The notes beneath the pieces were generated by a model that worked only from the letters and a program-made list of their open reading frames with translations, did no database searches and was not told the DNA's origin. The position numbers and the translations under genes were made by a program. Source: an uncultured Alcaligenaceae bacterium (GTDB lineage Bacteria; Pseudomonadota; Gammaproteobacteria; Burkholderiales; Burkholderiaceae_B). From it: DNA of 64,000 bases. Shown in pieces: positions 28,479 to 39,307 of the stretch (position 1 is its first letter; each line of letters opens with the position of its first letter). Location of the stretch: assembly GCA_937908115.1 (NCBI GenBank), contig CALEQZ010000041.1:1-64000 (forward strand). Direction: 5' to 3'.

Positions 28479-30840
28479 GAGCCGCATGGCCCGCATTTCC
28501 GCCGCATCGCCCCGTGCCTCCCGCAATACCCGCAATGGTCCGTCCGCGTTGCAGACGCGGCTGACGGCGTTGCTGCGCGAGGCGCGTTGGATACTTTTCG
28601 CCGCGCTGGCCGCGTGGCTCGCGCTCGTGCTGGCGACCTGGAATCCGGCCGACCCGGCGTGGTCGCACTCGGTCGACAGCGGCATGGTCTACAACCGCGG
28701 CGGCATGCTGGGGGCCTATCTCTCCGACATTTTTTATTACTTGTTCGGCTATTCGGCCTGGTGGTGGGTGGTGCTGCTGCTGCACCGCGTGCGCGCCGGC
28801 TACCGCCGCCTCGCGTCGCACCTGCGTGCCCCGAACCAGCCGGATCCCTTGCCGCGCGTGCACTGGGAGCAGGGCGTGGGTTTTTTCCTGCTGCTGGTGG
28901 GGTCGGTGGGCTTGGAAGCCTTGCGCCTGTATACCCTGGGCATGCACCTGCCCGGCCGCACGGACGGCGGCAGCGGCTCGGGCGGTGTCATCGGCCAGGC
29001 GCTGGCCCATTGGTCGGCGCAGACCCTGGGCTTTACCGGCGGCACGCTGGCCTTGCTGGTGCTGCTGGCCATCGGCGCCAGCCTGTTCTTCAGCTTTTCG
29101 TGGTTGCAGGTCTCCGAAAGCGTCGGCGCCTGGATCGAAGGCATGATCCGCCGTGTGCGCGATTCCTACGCCGCGCGCGAAGACCGGCGCCTGGGCGAAA
29201 TGGCCAAGGCCGTGCGCAGCGAGCAGGTCGTGGCCAAGCAGGAAAAGCTCGTTCACGAGCAGCCCGTGCGCATCGAGCCGGCCATCACCGTGGTGCCCAA
29301 GTCCGAGCGCGTCCAGAAGGAAAAACAGCAATCGCTGTTCGAAGTCGCCCCTGGCGAGGGCGGGCTGCCGGCCATCAGCCTGCTCGATGCGCCGGCGGCT
29401 GCGCAGGAAACCGTTTCGGCCGAGACCATCGAGTTCACCTCGCGCCTGATCGAGAAGAAGCTGGCCGACTTTGGCGTACAGGTTACCGTGGTGGCGGCCC
29501 AGGCCGGCCCGGTCATCACGCGTTATGAAATCGAGCCGGCCACTGGCGTCAAGGGCAGCCAAGTCGTCAACCTGGCCAAGGACCTGGCCCGTGCGCTCAG
29601 CCTGGTCAGCATCCGCGTGGTCGAGACCATTCCCGGCAAGAACCTGATGGGGCTGGAGCTGCCCAACCCGCGCCGGCAAATGGTCAGGCTGTCGGAGATC
29701 CTGGGGTCGCAGACTTACCACGCCAGCCACTCGGCATTGACGATGGCGCTGGGCAAGGACATCGCCGGCAATCCGGTGGTGGCCGACCTGGCCAAGATGC
29801 CGCACTTGCTGGTGGCGGGCACCACCGGCTCGGGCAAGTCCGTCGGGATCAACGCCATGATCCTGTCGCTGCTGTACAAGGCTGATGCCACCCAGACGCG
29901 CCTGATCCTGATCGATCCCAAGATGCTCGAAATGAGCGTCTACGAAGGCATCCCGCACCTGCTTGCCCCCGTGGTCACCGACATGCGCCAGGCAGCCAAC
30001 GCGCTGAACTGGTGCGTGGGCGAAATGGAAAAGCGCTACCGGCTGATGAGCAAGCTGGGCGTGCGCAACCTGGCCGGCTACAACGCCAAGGTCCGCGACG
30101 CGATCAAGCGCGAAGAGCCCATCCCGAATCCTTTCTCGCTGACCCCCGATTCACCCGAGCCGCTCAAGGAGCTGCCCACCATCGTGGTGGTCATCGACGA
30201 ATTGGCCGACCTCATGATGGTGGTCGGCAAGAAGATCGAGGAGCTCATCGCCCGGCTGGCGCAGAAGGCGCGCGCCGCAGGCATCCACCTCATCCTTGCC
30301 ACCCAGCGGCCCAGCGTGGACGTGATCACCGGGCTCATCAAGGCCAACATCCCCACGCGCATCGCCTTTCAGGTGTCGTCCAAGGTCGATTCGCGCACCA
30401 TCCTCGACCAGATGGGCGCCGAGACCCTGCTTGGCCAGGGTGACATGCTTTACCTGCCGCCGGGCACGGGGCTGCCGGTGCGCGTGCACGGCGCCTTCGT
30501 TTCCGACGACGAGGTCCACCGCGTCGTGGAATACCTCAAGTCCCAGGGCGAACCCAACTACGTCGAGGGCCTGCTCGAAGGTGCTACCGAAGGCGAGACC
30601 GGCGATGGCGTGGGCAGCGTCACGGGCTTTGCCGACGCGGAATCCGATCCCCTGTACGACCAGGCCGTCGAGGTCGTGCTCAAGCACCGCCGGGCATCGA
30701 TCTCGCTGGTCCAGCGCCATCTGCGCATCGGCTACAACCGGGCGGCGCGGTTGCTGGAGCAAATGGAGCAGGCCGGGCTGGTCTCGGCCATGCAATCGAA
30801 CGGCAATCGCGAAATCCTCGTTCCGTCCAAGGAGGACTGA
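28477..30840 (+). CDS. ftsK: DNA translocase FtsK
   Basis: FtsK couples division to chromosome segregation. About 787 residues: N-terminal membrane segments (WILFAALAAWLALVLATW, YLFGYSAWWWVVLLL, VGFFLLLVGSVGLEAL and a fourth near residue 190), a short charged linker, the motor domain with Walker A AGTTGSGKSVGINAM and Walker B TIVVVIDELADLMMV, and the C-terminal winged-helix gamma domain (DPLYDQAVEVVLKHRRASIS). The start is uncertain between ATG 28477 and 28486; neither has a clear ribosome site. lolA follows two bases after the stop. Confidence 0.95.
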   Translation: MSRMARISAASPRASRNTRNGPSALQTRLTALLREARWILFAALAAWLALVLATWNPADPAWSHSVDSGMVYNRGGMLGAYLSDIFYYLFGYSAWWWVVLLLHRVRAGYRRLASHLRAPNQPDPLPRVHWEQGVGFFLLLVGSVGLEALRLYTLGMHLPGRTDGGSGSGGVIGQALAHWSAQTLGFTGGTLALLVLLAIGASLFFSFSWLQVSESVGAWIEGMIRRVRDSYAAREDRRLGEMAKAVRSEQVVAKQEKLVHEQPVRIEPAITVVPKSERVQKEKQQSLFEVAPGEGGLPAISLLDAPAAAQETVSAETIEFTSRLIEKKLADFGVQVTVVAAQAGPVITRYEIEPATGVKGSQVVNLAKDLARALSLVSIRVVETIPGKNLMGLELPNPRRQMVRLSEILGSQTYHASHSALTMALGKDIAGNPVVADLAKMPHLLVAGTTGSGKSVGINAMILSLLYKADATQTRLILIDPKMLEMSVYEGIPHLLAPVVTDMRQAANALNWCVGEMEKRYRLMSKLGVRNLAGYNAKVRDAIKREEPIPNPFSLTPDSPEPLKELPTIVVVIDELADLMMVVGKKIEELIARLAQKARAAGIHLILATQRPSVDVITGLIKANIPTRIAFQVSSKVDSRTILDQMGAETLLGQGDMLYLPPGTGLPVRVHGAFVSDDEVHRVVEYLKSQGEPNYVEGLLEGATEGETGDGVGSVTGFADAESDPLYDQAVEVVLKHRRASISLVQRHLRIGYNRAARLLEQMEQAGLVSAMQSNGNREILVPSKED

Positions 30841-30842
30841 CC

Positions 30843-31469
30843 ATGTCCGGCATGCTGCGCCGCCTGAGCGCCCTGGCATTGGCCTGCCTCCTTCCCCTGC
30901 CGGCGCTGGCAGCGGACGCGCGCAGCCAGCTGCGCGAGTTCGTCGTCGCGGTACCGGCCGCGACCGGCAGCTTCTCGCAGTACACGACAGGGCCGCAGGG
31001 CCAGACACGCCCCGCGCAGTCCGGTACATTCGCCTTCCAGCGCCCCGGCAAATTCCGTTGGGCGGTCCAAAAGCCCTACGAGCAGCTCATCGTCTCGGAC
31101 GGTCGCGAGCTGTTCCAATACGACCCAGACCTGGCCCAGGTGACGGTGCGCGAGATCGACCAGGCCATCGGCGCGTCGCCCGCGGCCATCCTGTTTGGCC
31201 AGGGCAACCTCGAAGACGCGTTCGAAGTCACGCCGCTGCCCGACCGCGACGGCCTGCAATGGCTGCGGGCCAAGCCGCGTTCGAGCGATGCAGGGTTTGC
31301 CCAAGTGGATATCGGCCTGAAGGACAGCGCGCCTGCGCGCATCGAATTGCTCGATGCCTTCGGCCAAGTCACGCGCGTGGATTTGTCCGGCATCGCGGCC
31401 AATCCTTCGCTGCCTGCGTCGACTTTCCAGTTCACGCCGCCCGAGGGGACGGACGTAGTCAGGATGTAG
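30843..31469 (+). CDS. lolA: Outer-membrane lipoprotein carrier LolA
   Basis: LolA shuttles lipoproteins through the periplasm from LolCDE to LolB. 208 residues: signal peptide MSGMLRRLSALALACLLPLPALA, then the family fold with GTFAFQRPGKFRWAVQKPYEQLIVSD and LFQYDPDLAQVTVRE. GGAGG site within the end of ftsK; two-base spacing indicates a ftsK-lolA-rarA unit, a conserved order. Confidence 0.95.
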   Translation: MSGMLRRLSALALACLLPLPALAADARSQLREFVVAVPAATGSFSQYTTGPQGQTRPAQSGTFAFQRPGKFRWAVQKPYEQLIVSDGRELFQYDPDLAQVTVREIDQAIGASPAAILFGQGNLEDAFEVTPLPDRDGLQWLRAKPRSSDAGFAQVDIGLKDSAPARIELLDAFGQVTRVDLSGIAANPSLPASTFQFTPPEGTDVVRM

Positions 31470-31503
31470 GTCGGCCGGCGCCCGGACATGCTCTAATTTC
31501 GGC

Positions 31504-32841
31504 ATGAGCAACGCCGACCTGTTCGACGCCGATCCCGCGCACCGCCCTTATGTGCCGCTGGCCGAGCGACTGCGCCCGCGTACGCTGGCCGAAGTGGTCG
31601 GGCAGTCGCACCTGCTCGGACCCGGCAAACCCCTGCGGGTGGCCTTCGAGTCGGGGCGGCCGCACTCGATGATCTTTTGGGGCCCGCCGGGCGTGGGCAA
31701 GACCACGCTGGCGCGCCTGATGGCCGACGGTTTCGACGCGCGCTTCATCGCCATTTCAGCGGTGCTGGGCGGGGTCAAGGACATCCGCGACGCCGTGGCC
31801 GCTGCCCAGGCGGCGCAGGCTCAGGGCAAGCGCACCATCCTGTTCGTCGACGAGGTGCATCGCTTCAACAAGGCGCAGCAGGATGCCTTCCTGCCCTACG
31901 TCGAAAGCGGCTTGTTCACCTTCATCGGCGCCACGACCGAAAACCCCTCATTCGAGGTCAATTCGGCGCTGTTGTCGCGCGCGCGGGTCTACGTGCTTCA
32001 GCCCTTGAGCGTGGACGAGCTCGAACAGCTGGCCGGGCGCGCGATCACGGCCTTCAACCAAGGGCGAGAAGGCGATGCGGTCGCCTTTACGCCCGAGGCG
32101 CGGCGGCAGCTGGCAGCCTGGGCCGACGGCGACGCCAGGCGCTTGATCAGCGCCATCGAGGTCGTTGCCGAATCGGCCGCTTCGGCCGGCCGCGCCGAGG
32201 TGGATCCCGCCTGGCTGGAGACGGCGCTGTCGCAAAGTCTGCGTCGCTTCGACAAAGGGGGCGATGCCTTCTACGACCAGATTAGCGCCTTGCACAAATC
32301 GGTGCGCGGCTCGGATCCCGATGCGGCACTGTATTGGTTCGCCCGCATGCTCGACGGCGGCGCCGATCCGCGCTACCTGGCCCGCCGCATCATACGCATG
32401 GCAGTCGAAGACATCGGCCTGGCTGATCCGCGCGCAACCGAACTGGCCTTGAATGGCGCGGATATCTACGAGCGGCTCGGTTCGCCGGAAGGCGAGCTCG
32501 CGCTGGCCCAGGCCGTGGTCTACCTGGCCTGCGCGGCCAAGTCCAACGCGCTCTACACCGCCTACAACGAGGCGCGCAGGTTCGCTGCCGAGCACGGCAG
32601 CGCGCCTGTACCCCTGCACCTGCGCAACGCGCCGACCAAACTCATGAAGGCGCTCGGCCACGGCCGCGCCTACCGTTACGCGCACGACGAGCCGCACGGC
32701 TACGCGGCCGGGGAGCGCTACTTCCCCGACGGCCTGGATGCGACCTTTTACCGGCCCACCGATCGCGGGCTGGAGGCCAAGATCCAGCAAAAGCTTGCTT
32801 TCCTGCGCGAGTTGGACGAGAAGGCGCGCAAGGATTGGTAG
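31504..32841 (+). CDS. rarA: Replication-associated recombination protein RarA (MgsA)
   Basis: RarA is an AAA+ ATPase related to clamp loaders acting at stalled forks. The 445-residue product has PLAERLRPRTLAEVVGQSHLLG, Walker A WGPPGVGKTTLARLM, Walker B TILFVDEVHRFNKAQQDAFLP, sensor FIGATTENPSFEVNSALLSRARV, and the C-terminal tetramerisation part YTAYNEARRFAAEHG. It follows lolA by 34 bases. Confidence 0.96.
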   Translation: MSNADLFDADPAHRPYVPLAERLRPRTLAEVVGQSHLLGPGKPLRVAFESGRPHSMIFWGPPGVGKTTLARLMADGFDARFIAISAVLGGVKDIRDAVAAAQAAQAQGKRTILFVDEVHRFNKAQQDAFLPYVESGLFTFIGATTENPSFEVNSALLSRARVYVLQPLSVDELEQLAGRAITAFNQGREGDAVAFTPEARRQLAAWADGDARRLISAIEVVAESAASAGRAEVDPAWLETALSQSLRRFDKGGDAFYDQISALHKSVRGSDPDAALYWFARMLDGGADPRYLARRIIRMAVEDIGLADPRATELALNGADIYERLGSPEGELALAQAVVYLACAAKSNALYTAYNEARRFAAEHGSAPVPLHLRNAPTKLMKALGHGRAYRYAHDEPHGYAAGERYFPDGLDATFYRPTDRGLEAKIQQKLAFLRELDEKARKDW

Positions 32842-32934
32842 GCCGGGGTCGGGCACCGCAGGCGGCTAAAATCCACCCGACATCGGCACGGCCCGCCGGA
32901 CGCGGGCTGGCCAACTGACCTGTACCGGAGCCTC

Positions 32935-34264
<1,330 letters not shown>

Positions 34265-34275
<11 letters not shown>

Positions 34276-35191
34276 GCGAGCCGGCCGCACCGGCCTGCAG
34301 CGGCGCCAGCCGCTGCTCCAGCAGTTCGACCACGGTGCGGACCTTGGCTGAATTGCTCAGCCTTAGCGGGTACACCGCCCAGACGTGGGCGTCCTGGTGG
34401 TATTGGGGCAGTACCCTGACCAGGGCGCCCGATTGCAGGCTGGCTTGCACGTCCCATTGCGAGCGCAGCACGATGCCGTGGCCGTCCAGCGCCCAGCGGT
34501 GCGCGGCCTCGCCATTGTTGACCGACAGGGGGCCGCTGACCTTGACCGTTTCCACGCCTTTGGGGCCGGTCAGCCGCCACAGCCCAAAGGCTTGGTCGCG
34601 CTCGCGGATCGCGATGCATTGATGCTGTGCCAGCTCGGCCAGCGTCCTCGGCGGCGCATGCCGCGCCAGGTAGGCGGGAGAGGCGCACAGGATGCGGACG
34701 TTGGCGGCGATGCGCCGCGCGATCAGGTTGGCATCGTGCACGTCGCCCAGGCGGATATCCAGGTCGAACCCTTCGCCCAGCAAATCGACCGGTCGGTCGA
34801 GGAATTCCAGTTGTACTTCCAGATCGGGATGACGCTTGGCCAGTTCCGAGATGGCTGGCGCGACGTAGTTGCGCCCGAAACCCGAACTGGTGCATAGGCG
34901 CAGCGGCCCGCGCAGCGCCGTGCGCGCCGACGAGACGGCCTCGGTCATCTCGCTGACGTCGTCCAGGATGCGGCGCGCCCATTGATGGACGGTTTCGCCC
35001 TGCTCGGTGACCGTGACGCGCCGCGTCGTGCGATGCAGCAGGCGTGCGGCCAGCGCCGCCTCCAGCGCCGCGATCCGCTTGCTGACGTAGGCGGGCGAGA
35101 CACCAAGTTCGGTTGCGCAGGCGGCAAAGCTGCGCTTGCGCACGACCACGCAGAACAGCTGCAGATCTTCGAGCAGGGGCAGATTATTCAC
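34265..35191 (-). CDS. dmlR: LysR regulator, probably DmlR of the adjacent D-malate dehydrogenase
   Basis: 308 residues, LysR type: N-terminal helix-turn-helix (LQLFCVVVRKRSFAACATELGVSPAYVSKRI, RLLHRTTRRVTVTEQG) and a LysR substrate domain with a C-terminal PQYHQDAHVWAVYP of the DmlR/CrgA-like branch. It starts with GTG at 35191, which lies inside one of two direct repeats. It is divergent from a tartrate/D-malate dehydrogenase gene, as dmlR is to dmlA in E. coli, so I infer it activates that gene. Confidence 0.8.
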
Positions 35192-35216
35192 GATACGTAG
35201 TTTATCGCTTCACGAT
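35187..35216. promoter_or_regulatory. Direct repeat TTCACGAT x2 at the dmlR start
   Basis: TTCACGAT occurs at 35187-35194 and 35209-35216, 22 bases apart (two helical turns), flanking a TACGTA palindrome (35194-35199). The first copy overlaps the dmlR GTG start. The arrangement suits binding of a LysR dimer pair controlling dmlR and dmlA. Confidence 0.45.
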
Positions 35217-35335
35217 TCAGGCAATTATGTGGCCGACCGCAAGTTATATGATGTGCGCGGCCGCGCGGGCCGCGCGCGGGTGCGTGGGCGGCCCGCCGCA
35301 GGGATTTTGGATTTTCAGCGTTGCGGAGGAGGCCT

Positions 35336-36427
35336 ATGGCCAAGCACAAAATTGCCGTCATTCCCGGCGACGGCATTGGCAAGGAAGTCATGCCCGAGGG
35401 CGTACGGGTAGTCGAGGCGGCCGCCCGGCGCTTCGGCATCGAGCTGGACTTGGTACACATCGACTGGGCGAGCTGCGATTACTACGTCAAGCATGGCGAC
35501 ATGATGCCGCCTGACTGGTTCGAGCAGCTCAAGGACTGCGACGCCATCTACTTTGGCGCCGTCGGCTGGCCCGAAACCGTGCCCGACCACGTCTCGCTGT
35601 GGGGCTCGCTGCTGAAATTCCGCCGGCACTTCGACGAATACGTGAACCTGCGGCCGGTGCGGCTGATGCCGGGAGTGCCTGCCCCGCTGGCAGGGCGCCA
35701 GCCGGGCGACATCGACTTCTACGTCGTGCGCGAGAACACCGAAGGCGAATATTCGTCCATCGGCGGGCGCATGTTCGAAGGCACCGAGAACGAATTCGTG
35801 GTGCAGGAATCGATTTTCACCCGCAGGGGCGTGGACCGCATCCTGAAGTACGCCTTCGAACTGGCGCGCAGCCGCCCCAAGAAGCACCTGACCTCGGCGA
35901 CGAAGTCCAACGGTATTTCCATTAGCATGCCGTACTGGGACGAGCGCTTCGAGGCCATTGGCCAGCAATACCCGGACGTGCGGCGCGACAAGTACCACGT
36001 GGATATCCTTGCCGCGCGCTTCGTGTTGAGCCCCGAGCGCTTCGATGTCGTGGTAGCGTCCAACCTGTTTGGCGACATCCTGTCCGACCTGGGCCCGGCC
36101 TGCACGGGCACGATAGGCATAGCGCCGTCGGCCAACCTCAACCCCGAGCGCAAGTTCCCGTCGCTGTTCGAACCGGTCCACGGCTCGGCGCCGGACATCT
36201 ACGGCAAGAACATCGCCAACCCGATCGGCATGATCTGGTCCGGCGCGATGATGCTGGACTTCCTGGGCGGCGGCCAAGGCAAGTACCGGCAGGCCCACGA
36301 CGCCATCCTGCGGGCCATCGAGCAGACGCTGGTCGACGGCGTGCGCACGCCGGACCTGGGCGGCCAAGCGTCGACCACCGAAGCCGGTAAGGCGATCGCC
36401 CAAGCACTGGAGCGTGTCGCCGGTTAA
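35336..36427 (+). CDS. dmlA: D-malate/tartrate dehydrogenase
   Basis: Isocitrate/isopropylmalate-dehydrogenase family enzyme of 363 residues that oxidatively decarboxylates D-malate (or acts on tartrate) with NAD. It has IPGDGIGKEVMPEG, YFGAVGWPETVPDHVSLWG, LRPVRLMPGV, YVVRENTEGEYSSIGG and the ATKSN segment. These match the TtuC/DmlA subgroup rather than LeuB. The ATG at 35336 sits behind a strong GGAGGAGG site. Divergent LysR fits dmlR. Confidence 0.9.
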   Translation: MAKHKIAVIPGDGIGKEVMPEGVRVVEAAARRFGIELDLVHIDWASCDYYVKHGDMMPPDWFEQLKDCDAIYFGAVGWPETVPDHVSLWGSLLKFRRHFDEYVNLRPVRLMPGVPAPLAGRQPGDIDFYVVRENTEGEYSSIGGRMFEGTENEFVVQESIFTRRGVDRILKYAFELARSRPKKHLTSATKSNGISISMPYWDERFEAIGQQYPDVRRDKYHVDILAARFVLSPERFDVVVASNLFGDILSDLGPACTGTIGIAPSANLNPERKFPSLFEPVHGSAPDIYGKNIANPIGMIWSGAMMLDFLGGGQGKYRQAHDAILRAIEQTLVDGVRTPDLGGQASTTEAGKAIAQALERVAG

Positions 36428-36441
36428 CCCGACACGCCTGC

Positions 36442-36480
36442 AAAAAACAAGGGGCAGGCCTTGGCCGGCCTGCCCCTTGT
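36442..36480 (-). terminator. Strong terminator of the His-rich gene (also a stem behind dmlA)
   Basis: Perfect 14-bp stem ACAAGGGGCAGGCC/GGCCTGCCCCTTGT with TTGGCC loop. The AAAAAA at 36442-36447 becomes a U-run only on the minus strand, so it mainly ends the minus-strand gene at 36497. The plus strand lacks a U-run. Confidence 0.8.
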
Positions 36481-36496
36481 ACGATACGCGGACGGT

Positions 36497-36808
36497 TCAA
36501 TGGCGTCCGTGCTTGTGGTGCTTGGGGTGATGACGGTGGCCATGGCTCACCCACTTGTGGGGGTGATGCTTGGGCCCTTTGTGATGATGGACGTGCGGAT
36601 GCACGACGACGGGCGGGTGCACCACCACCGGCGCCGGCGCCACGTACACCGGCGGGGGGACATAGGCCACCGCCGGGGGGTAGTAGGCTGGCGCGCCCAC
36701 GATCACGCCCGGTATCCCGATCGAAATCCCGACGTCCACGCGGGCGGCGGCCGGCCCCGCGGCCATGACGCCCAGCGCGCCCAGAACGATCAGCCAACGT
36801 TTCTTCAT
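36497..36808 (-). CDS. Small exported histidine-rich protein
   Basis: 103 residues. Signal peptide MKKRWLIVLGALGVMAAGPAAA, a short Gly/Ile/Pro region with PPPVYVAPAPVVV, and a C-terminal half that is mostly His and Lys (HVHHHKGPKHHPHK, HGHRHHPKHHKHG), about 18 His in 40 residues. Such tails bind Ni, Zn or Cu, so a periplasmic metal buffer is plausible, but no functional family is known to me. It has its own terminator. Confidence 0.75.
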   Translation of the reverse strand: MKKRWLIVLGALGVMAAGPAAARVDVGISIGIPGVIVGAPAYYPPAVAYVPPPVYVAPAPVVVHPPVVVHPHVHHHKGPKHHPHKWVSHGHRHHPKHHKHGRH

Positions 36809-37156
36809 GAGGACACCTGCTCGGTTGCTTGGGTGACCCCATTAAACGATGAAAACGGCCGGCTGACGGCACGCTGAAACCGGTTCGAAACAGATAAAGC
36901 GCGACAAGACGCAACATCGGTAAGCAGGCCATTACAGATCCTGACGGATCATGAGCGGGCTTACATTCGGCAGCATAATGGGCTAGGGGGAGGGGCAATT
37001 TCACATGACTGTGGCATGACGCGCGGCGCACGCGCCGAGGGTGACGGGGGCACGCGGCTTGGGCGGGTGGCAGGCCGGCCTGCCCATTCGTGCGGCATCA
37101 GCCGCAAAGACGATTACCGTCGCTGGTGACAACCGTTATGCTTGCGGGGGCAGCGC
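36809..37156. other. Intergenic region between His-rich gene and sensor kinase
   Basis: 348 bases, divergent promoter region. It is less GC-rich than its surroundings between 36840 and 37010 and has a -10-like CATAAT near 36973. A 16-bp perfect palindrome GGCAGGCC/GGCCTGCC lies at 37069-37084. No gene or RNA is supported. Confidence 0.4.
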
Positions 37157-39277
37157 ATGATGTTCACCCGCCTGCCGCACGGCCAGGAATCGTCGAGAGA
37201 CTCCACCGCAATGAGCGCCGACAGCCGAGAATATGCGTTTTTGCCGTGCGACAGCCCAATGGCCGAAAGGGTTCGGCGCTTTGATTGGTCGGCCACGCCG
37301 CTCGGGCCCATCGATCGGTGGCCCCCGGCCTTGCGGGTGGCCGCCGGCCTGGTACTGGCATCCAGATTTCCATCCTGCTTGGCCTGGGGGCCGGAGCTGA
37401 CCACGCTGTACAACGATGCCTTCGCGCCCATCCTGGGCGACAAGCCCGAGTCCTTGGGCAGGTCGTTTCGCGACGTCTGGCACGAGGTCTGGGCCACGGT
37501 CGGACCCTTGGTCGCCCGCGCCATGGCGGGCGAATCCATATACATCGTGGACATGCCGCTGCAAGTGCAGCGCTTTGGCCACGCCGAGCAGGCGCGCTTC
37601 ACGTTCTGCTACAGCCCCGTGCGCGACGAGACGGGCGCCGTGACCGGCATGGTCGACACCGTCGTCGAAACCACGCACAGGCACGCGCTGGAGGAGGCAT
37701 TGCGGCGCCACACCGAAGACCTAGAGCGCCAGGTGGCGGCGCGCACGGCCGACCGCAACCGCATGTGGCAGCTGTCCTTGGACATGATGGTCGTCACCCG
37801 CAACGACGGTGTGATCACCGCCGTCAATCCGAGCTGGACGACCATCCTGGGCTGGACCGAGCAGGAGTCCATCGGCAGGGTTGCCGCGGAGCTCGCGCAT
37901 CCGGACGAGGCCGAGTTCGTCGGCCGCGCGCTGGCCCAGCTGCGCGAGGGGCGCCCGATATCGCGTTTTGAAAGCCGCAATCGCTGCAAGGATGGCAGCT
38001 ATCGCCGGGTTGCGTGGACGGCCGTGCCGGGCGACGGCTATGTTTACTCGGTCGGCCGCGACATTACGGCGGAAAAAGAAAACCTCCAAGCCATGCGCGA
38101 GATGGAGGAAAGCCTGCGCCAAAGCCAAAAGATGCAGGCGGTCGGACAGTTGACCGGCGGCCTGGCGCACGATTTCAATAACTTGCTGATGGGCATATCC
38201 GGCAGCCTGGAGCTGCTGGCCATGCGCTTTAAGCGCGGCGACACGGCGAGCCTGGAGCGCTATCTGGAAACCGCGCAGGGCGCGACCAAGCGCGCGGCGG
38301 CGCTAACCCACCGCCTGCTGGCGTTTTCGCGGCGACATGCCTCGGATCCCAAGCCGGCTGACGTCCGCATGCTGCTGGAAGGCATGGCCGAACTGGTCCA
38401 GCGCACCGTCGGGCCGGCGGTGCAGGTCAAGGTCGCGGCGCCGCCGGGTTTGTGGCCGGTGCGCGTCGACGCCAACCAGCTGGAGAATTCGCTGCTGAAC
38501 CTGTGCATCAACGCGCGCGATGCCATGCCCCAGGGCGGCGCGTTGTCCATCGATGCAGGCAATGTCTGGCTGGACGAAGAGGCCGTGCGCCCGCACGGTC
38601 GCCCACCCGGCATGTACGTGCGCATCTGTGTGACGGACACCGGCGTGGGCATGGACGACGAAACCATCGCGCGCGTCTTCGACCCGTTTTTCACCACCAA
38701 GCCGGCCGGGCAGGGGACGGGGTTGGGGCTGTCCATGGTTTACGGGTTCGTGCACCAGTCCGACGGCATGATCGAGGTGCAGTCCCAACCCGGGCGCGGC
38801 ACGACCGTATCCATGTACTTTCCGCGTTGCCTGGGCGCCGCCCCGGCGCCGGGGGGGCAGGCAGGCGCCGGCATGGTGCCCACGGCCGTGCAGGGCCAGA
38901 CGGTGCTCGTCGTCGACGACGAAGTCACCGTGCGCGCCCTGACCAACGAAGTCCTGGGTGAATTGGGCTACACCGTCATCGAGGCGGCCGACGGCGCGGC
39001 TGCCCTGGCGGTGCTCGAGTCCGACGCGCGGCTAGATTTGCTCATCGCCGATGTCGGGCTGCCTGGACCCATGAACGGCAGACAGGTCGCCGCTACCGGC
39101 CGCACCCTGCGGCCTGGATTGAAGGTGCTGTTCATCACCGGCTATGCGGAAAGCGCAGTGCTGCAGACCGGCGAACTGGATCAGGGCATGGAGATCCTGA
39201 CCAAGCCGTTCGCCTTCCATATGCTGGCCGAGCGGGTCAATGCCCTGCTGACGCAGGACGACCGGTCCGGCGACTGA
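37157..39277 (+). CDS. Hybrid PAS sensor histidine kinase with receiver domain
   Basis: About 706 residues, no clear membrane segment, so probably cytoplasmic. Order: a PAS-like domain (SATPLGPIDRWPPALR, residues about 45-190), a second PAS (VVTRNDGVITAVNPSW, about 205-315), HisKA with phospho-acceptor H in LAHDFNNLL, HATPase with NARDAMPQGG, DTGVGMD, FTTKPAGQGTGLGLS, then a receiver (VLVVDDEVTV with acidic pocket, IADVGLPG phospho-Asp, TKPF). The partner output protein is not adjacent. Start uncertain: ATG 37157 or 37160; MSADSREY at 37211 is possible. Confidence 0.9.
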   Translation: MMFTRLPHGQESSRDSTAMSADSREYAFLPCDSPMAERVRRFDWSATPLGPIDRWPPALRVAAGLVLASRFPSCLAWGPELTTLYNDAFAPILGDKPESLGRSFRDVWHEVWATVGPLVARAMAGESIYIVDMPLQVQRFGHAEQARFTFCYSPVRDETGAVTGMVDTVVETTHRHALEEALRRHTEDLERQVAARTADRNRMWQLSLDMMVVTRNDGVITAVNPSWTTILGWTEQESIGRVAAELAHPDEAEFVGRALAQLREGRPISRFESRNRCKDGSYRRVAWTAVPGDGYVYSVGRDITAEKENLQAMREMEESLRQSQKMQAVGQLTGGLAHDFNNLLMGISGSLELLAMRFKRGDTASLERYLETAQGATKRAAALTHRLLAFSRRHASDPKPADVRMLLEGMAELVQRTVGPAVQVKVAAPPGLWPVRVDANQLENSLLNLCINARDAMPQGGALSIDAGNVWLDEEAVRPHGRPPGMYVRICVTDTGVGMDDETIARVFDPFFTTKPAGQGTGLGLSMVYGFVHQSDGMIEVQSQPGRGTTVSMYFPRCLGAAPAPGGQAGAGMVPTAVQGQTVLVVDDEVTVRALTNEVLGELGYTVIEAADGAAALAVLESDARLDLLIADVGLPGPMNGRQVAATGRTLRPGLKVLFITGYAESAVLQTGELDQGMEILTKPFAFHMLAERVNALLTQDDRSGD

Positions 39278-39291
39278 CGCCTGCAAGCCCC

Positions 39292-39297
39292 TATAAT
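39292..39297 (+). promoter_or_regulatory. -10 element of the riboswitch-gdx transcript
   Basis: Perfect TATAAT, 11 bases before the first riboswitch hairpin, so transcription would begin near 39304. The -35 is weak. Confidence 0.5.
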
Positions 39298-39307
39298 CCC
39301 GTCATCT

